Shown piece after piece: positions 60,848 through 64,000 of a stretch of 64,000 bases of DNA (its first letter is position 1; each line of letters starts with the position of its first letter). A program made the position numbers and the translations under genes. The DNA lies in the NCBI GenBank assembly GCA_947501355.1, contig CANMVA010000003.1, positions 62,001 to 126,000 of the forward strand. The letters run 5' to 3'. Source of the DNA: an uncultured Paracoccaceae bacterium. GTDB lineage: Bacteria > Pseudomonadota > Alphaproteobacteria > Rhodobacterales > Rhodobacteraceae. The notes below the pieces were generated by a model. The model had not been told where the DNA came from. It ran no database searches and saw only the letters and a list, made by a program, of their open reading frames with translations.

Positions 60848-62572
60848 ATGAACCTTAACCTCAAATCAACCACCGCTCTGGGGGTCGCGCTTTCGCTACT
60901 CTCCGGTCCGGTCTTTGCCGATATGGAGGCCGCACGCGCCTTCCTTGACGCCGAGATCGGCGACCTCTCGGTCCTCACCCGCGAGGAACAGGAAGCCGAG
61001 ATGCAGTTCTTCATCGACGCGGCCCAGCCCTTCCAGGGCATGGAAATCAGCGTCGTTTCGGAAACCATCGCGACCCACGAATACGAGGCGCAGGTGCTTG
61101 CCCCTGCCTTCACCGCCATCACCGGCATTCAGGTCACCCATGACCTGATCGGCGAAGGCGACGTGGTCGAGCGTCTGCAAACGCAAATGCAATCGGGCGA
61201 AAACATCTATGACGCCTATGTCAACGATAGCGACCTGATCGGCACCCACTGGCGCTACCAGCAGGTCCGCAACCTGACCGACTGGATGGCGAATGAGGGC
61301 GCGGATTTCACGCTCCCCACCCTCGATCTGGACGATTTCATCGGTCTCAGCTTCACCACCGGTCCCGATGGCAAGCTCTACCAGATGCCGACCCAGCAAT
61401 TCGCGAACCTCTACTGGTTCCGCTACGACTGGTTCAACGACGAAAAGAACAAGGCCGACTTTGAGGCTGAATACGGCTATGAGCTGGGCGTTCCGGTGAA
61501 CTGGTCCGCCTACGAGGACATCGCCGAGTTCTTCACCGGTCGTGACCTGTCGCATCTGGGTGTCGAAGGCCCCGTTTATGGCAACATGGATTACGGCAAG
61601 AAAGACCCCTCGCTCGGTTGGCGGTACACCGACGCGTGGATGTCCATGGCTGGCATGGGCGACGTGGGTGAACCCAACGGCCTGCCCGTCGATGAATGGG
61701 GCATCCGCGTGAACGAGAACTCGCAGCCTGTCGGCTCTTGCGTGGCCCGTGGCGGTGCAACGAACTCTCCCGCCGCTGTCTACGCGGTGACGAAAGCCAT
61801 CGAATGGCTGGAGAAGTACTCGCCCCCCGCAGCCGCTGGTATGACCTTCTCCGAAGCAGGCCCGATCCCTGCCCAAGGCAACGTCGCCCAGCAGATGTTC
61901 TGGTACACCGCCTTCACCGCCGCCACGGTTGAACCCGGCCTGCCCGTGATGAACGAGGACGGCACGCCCAAGTGGCGCATGGCTCCCTCGCCGCACGGCG
62001 TTTACTGGCAGGAAGGCACCAAGATCGGCTATCAGGACGCCGGTTCCTGGACCCTGATGGAGTCGACACCCGTCGACCGCGCCCAAGCCGCATGGCTCTA
62101 TGCGCAGTTCGTCACGTCAAAGACTGTGGACCTGAAGAAGTCCGATGTGGGCCTGACCTTCATCCGCGAGTCCACCATCAACTCGGATCACTTCACCGAA
62201 CGTGCCGACAAGCTGGGTGGCCTGATCGAGTTCTACCGCTCGCCGGCCCGTGTCCAGTGGTCACCCACCGGCACAAACGTGCCTGACTACCCACGTCTGG
62301 CGCAGCTGTGGTGGCAGAACATCGGTGATGCGATGTCGGGTGCAAAGACCCCTCAGGAAGCCCTTGATGCGCTCTGCGCCGATCAGGAAAGCGTCCTCGA
62401 GCGTCTTGAGCGCGCAGGCGTGCAAGGTGATCTGGGCCCGGTCATGAACGAGGAACAGGACCCCGAGTTCTGGCTTTCCCAGCCCGGCTCGCCCAAGCCC
62501 AAGCTTGAGAACGAGGACGAGACCCCGATCACCATCGCCTATGATGAGCTGATCCAGTCCTGGCAGAATTAA
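60848..62572 (+). CDS. glpV: Glycerol ABC transporter substrate-binding protein GlpV
   Basis: A 574-residue periplasmic binding protein, larger than most sugar-binding proteins, as is usual for GlpV. The signal peptide is about MNLNLKSTTALGVALSLLSG plus PVFA. Features include TAITGIQVTHDLIGEGDVVE, MQSGENIYDAYVNDSDLIGT, and the C-terminal YPRLAQLWWQNIGDAMSGAK. A GGGAGG ribosome-binding site precedes the ATG. A strong terminator follows at 62586. Confidence 0.92.
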   Translation: MNLNLKSTTALGVALSLLSGPVFADMEAARAFLDAEIGDLSVLTREEQEAEMQFFIDAAQPFQGMEISVVSETIATHEYEAQVLAPAFTAITGIQVTHDLIGEGDVVERLQTQMQSGENIYDAYVNDSDLIGTHWRYQQVRNLTDWMANEGADFTLPTLDLDDFIGLSFTTGPDGKLYQMPTQQFANLYWFRYDWFNDEKNKADFEAEYGYELGVPVNWSAYEDIAEFFTGRDLSHLGVEGPVYGNMDYGKKDPSLGWRYTDAWMSMAGMGDVGEPNGLPVDEWGIRVNENSQPVGSCVARGGATNSPAAVYAVTKAIEWLEKYSPPAAAGMTFSEAGPIPAQGNVAQQMFWYTAFTAATVEPGLPVMNEDGTPKWRMAPSPHGVYWQEGTKIGYQDAGSWTLMESTPVDRAQAAWLYAQFVTSKTVDLKKSDVGLTFIRESTINSDHFTERADKLGGLIEFYRSPARVQWSPTGTNVPDYPRLAQLWWQNIGDAMSGAKTPQEALDALCADQESVLERLERAGVQGDLGPVMNEEQDPEFWLSQPGSPKPKLENEDETPITIAYDELIQSWQN

Positions 62573-62585
62573 GGGAGTTCTCCCG

Positions 62586-62625
62586 ACGGTGGGGGCGGCA
62601 ACGCCCCTGCCGTTTTTCGTTTTTA
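62586..62625 (+). terminator. Rho-independent terminator after glpV
   Basis: ACGGTGGGGGCG pairs with CGCCCCTGCCGT through 12 bp (two G-T wobbles) around a GCAA tetraloop, followed by TTTTTCG and a second T-run. It starts 13 bp after the glpV stop, separating glpK from the main transcript. Confidence 0.92.
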
Positions 62626-62922
62626 CCGATCAGATGCGCACCGAGAATTCTGGAGTTGCCTGGCACCGCCGGGCCGCGTCCGACCGTCGAATGTTTCGCG
62701 CAACCCTAATCAAATGCCCCGCCCGGCGGCACCGCCGGGCATCGCCCGACCTCCCCCCGGAGGGCGATTTTCTACCGTAAAAATCCGAATAATCGTAACA
62801 AGTCTGGGAACAAACCGCTTCGAAAGTCCGGCCCAAACGCCCTCCAGGTCGGGCGCTGCCCTCAGCACTTGAAAGCAACCCTGTTTCCCGCAATTCTTCG
62901 CTAAAACTCAAAGGCCCACCCC
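62626..62922. other. Gap between glpV terminator and glpK with nested hairpins
   Basis: No gene is seen in this stretch. It contains GCCCGGCGG-CA-CCGCCGGGC (62721-62740), an ATCGCCC...GGGCGAT hairpin (62741-62768) followed by a few T residues, and the motif GGCACCGCCGGGC present twice (62662 and 62728). After 62775 the sequence becomes more mixed and probably holds the glpK promoter. Confidence 0.6.
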
Positions 62923-64000
62923 ATGACCCACATCCTCGCCATCGACCAAGGCACCACGTCCAGCCGCGCGATCCTCTTTGATGCGGACATGAAAATCACC
63001 GCCACAGCCCAGGAAGAATTCCCCCAACACTTCCCGCAATCCGGCTGGGTCGAACACGACCCCAATGACCTGTGGTCCTCCACCGCTGGCACCTGCCGAT
63101 CCGCCCTCGAAAAAGCGGGCCTCAAACCCGAAGACATCATCGCCATCGGTATCACCAACCAGCGCGAAACCACCGTCGTCTGGGACCGCAAAACCGGCCA
63201 ACCCGTCCACAACGCCATCGTCTGGCAAGACCGCCGCACCGCCGATTTCTGCCGCGAGCTGCGCGAAGCGGGCCATGAGCAGATGTTCACCGACCGCACC
63301 GGCCTCCTGCTCGACCCGTATTTCTCCGCCACGAAACTGAAATGGATCCTCGACAATGTCGACGGCGCCCGCGCCAAGGCCGAAGCCGGAGACCTGCTGT
63401 TCGGCACCGTCGACAGCTTCCTGATCTGGAAGCTCACGGGCGGCAAATCCCACGTCACCGACGCCACCAACGCCGCCCGCACGCTCCTTTACGACATCCG
63501 CAAAGGCCGCTGGTCCACCACCATCGCCAAGATGTTCGACATCCCCCTCCAGATGCTGCCAGAAGTCAAAGACTGCGCCGCCGATTTCGGCACCACCCGC
63601 GCCGATCTCTTCGGGCGCGAAATCCCGATCCTCGGCGTCGCGGGCGACCAGCAAGCCGCCACCGTCGGTCAAGCCTGCTTCCAGCCGGGGATGCTCAAAT
63701 CCACCTACGGCACCGGCTGCTTTGCCCTGATGAACACCGGCGACACCCCAGTGACCTCGCAAAACCGCCTGCTCACAACCATCGCCTACCAGTTCGACGG
63801 CAAGCCCACCTACGCCCTCGAAGGGTCGATCTTCATCGCCGGTGCCGTCGTCCAATGGCTCCGCGACGGCCTCAAAATCATCCGCGAGGCAAAGGAGACC
63901 CAACCCCTCGCCGAAAAGGCCGATGACACCCAAAACGTCATCCTCGTCCCCGCCTTCACCGGCCTCGGCGCGCCCTATTGGGACGCCGACTGCCGCGGTG
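62923..64000 (+). CDS. glpK: Glycerol kinase, 5' part
   Basis: The first 359 codons of glycerol kinase, cut by the window end (family length about 495). It phosphorylates glycerol to glycerol-3-phosphate, the substrate of GlpD and probable inducer of the regulon. Family strings are [67 protein letters not shown] and [16 protein letters not shown], then [17 protein letters not shown]. The start at 62923 has no strong ribosome-binding site. Confidence 0.95.
   Translation, partial: MTHILAIDQGTTSSRAILFDADMKITATAQEEFPQHFPQSGWVEHDPNDLWSSTAGTCRSALEKAGLKPEDIIAIGITNQRETTVVWDRKTGQPVHNAIVWQDRRTADFCRELREAGHEQMFTDRTGLLLDPYFSATKLKWILDNVDGARAKAEAGDLLFGTVDSFLIWKLTGGKSHVTDATNAARTLLYDIRKGRWSTTIAKMFDIPLQMLPEVKDCAADFGTTRADLFGREIPILGVAGDQQAATVGQACFQPGMLKSTYGTGCFALMNTGDTPVTSQNRLLTTIAYQFDGKPTYALEGSIFIAGAVVQWLRDGLKIIREAKETQPLAEKADDTQNVILVPAFTGLGAPYWDADCRG

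Noticed and set aside
60896-62086. A 396-codon antisense frame over glpV
   Set aside because: Shadow of a highly biased GC-rich gene; no start context and no motif.

Overview
The window reads as one contiguous chromosomal segment of an alphaproteobacterium, most likely a marine Rhodobacteraceae (roseobacter-type) strain. The reasons are the high-GC, tightly overlapping operons, a glpR/glpD-glpSTPQV glycerol module, a separate seven-gene Mrp antiporter operon, a SelD fused to an FAD oxidoreductase, and a GC-rich intergenic repeat of a kind I associate with this family. I see no rRNA, tRNA, CRISPR array, transposase or phage gene.

Layout. 1-1667: end of a urea-type ABC transporter operon (urtC partial, urtD, urtE). 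1692-2561: Xre/MbcA-RES toxin-antitoxin pair behind its own palindromic promoter. 2558-3609: two small conserved genes (DUF2461, DUF4149). 3710-6908: tRNA 2-selenouridine synthase (mnmH/selU) convergent with an oxidoreductase-SelD fusion, together a selenium-to-tRNA module. 7099-9282: monomeric isocitrate dehydrogenase with a strong terminator. 9766-12014: a cytosolic-looking sulfatase and, convergent to it, the formylglycine-generating enzyme that would activate it. 12174-22850: a pyrimidine catabolism cluster with an NMT1/THI5-type ABC importer, dihydropyrimidinase, N-carbamoyl amidohydrolase, RutR-type regulator, EamA transporter and PreA/PreT dihydropyrimidine dehydrogenase. Two RutR-like palindromes lie in its two control regions.

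23110-40122 is a surface-polysaccharide island that is visibly more AT-rich than its surroundings. It holds a UDP-GlcNAc 2-epimerase, an MsbA-like exporter, WbpE/WbpB/WbpA-type enzymes of the UDP-ManNAc3NAcA pathway, an apparent frameshifted glycosyltransferase remnant, an AT3-SGNH acyltransferase, four glycosyltransferases, galE and an LpxD-like acyltransferase. 40326-46043 is a complete mrpABCDEFG sodium/proton antiporter operon. It is divergent from an OxyR-like regulator that has lost the peroxidatic cysteine. 47228-49982 holds a YcaQ-type DNA glycosylase flanked by two copies of a 49-bp repeat, and an ABC1/UbiB kinase.

50097-53318 encodes a second sulfatase fused to a long RTX calcium-binding repeat region, predicted to be secreted by a type I system and dependent on the formylglycine-generating enzyme 38 kb upstream. 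53493-64000 is a glycerol regulon: glpR divergent from glpD-glpS-glpT-glpP-glpQ-orf-DUF2160-glpV-glpK (glpK truncated by the window end). An unknown, lower-GC gene sits inside this operon with one-base stop/start overlaps on both sides. The two ATPases carry complementary defects that would fall in the same composite ATP site.

The most interesting items are the sulfatase/formylglycine system (RTX fusion, plus an FGE with a sulfatase-like motif at its own N-terminus), the C199-less OxyR-like protein beside Mrp, the RutR-like operators, the asymmetric GlpS/GlpT pair with the inserted gene, and the decayed glycosyltransferase in the polysaccharide island. All functional calls come from reading the sequence; no database search was run.
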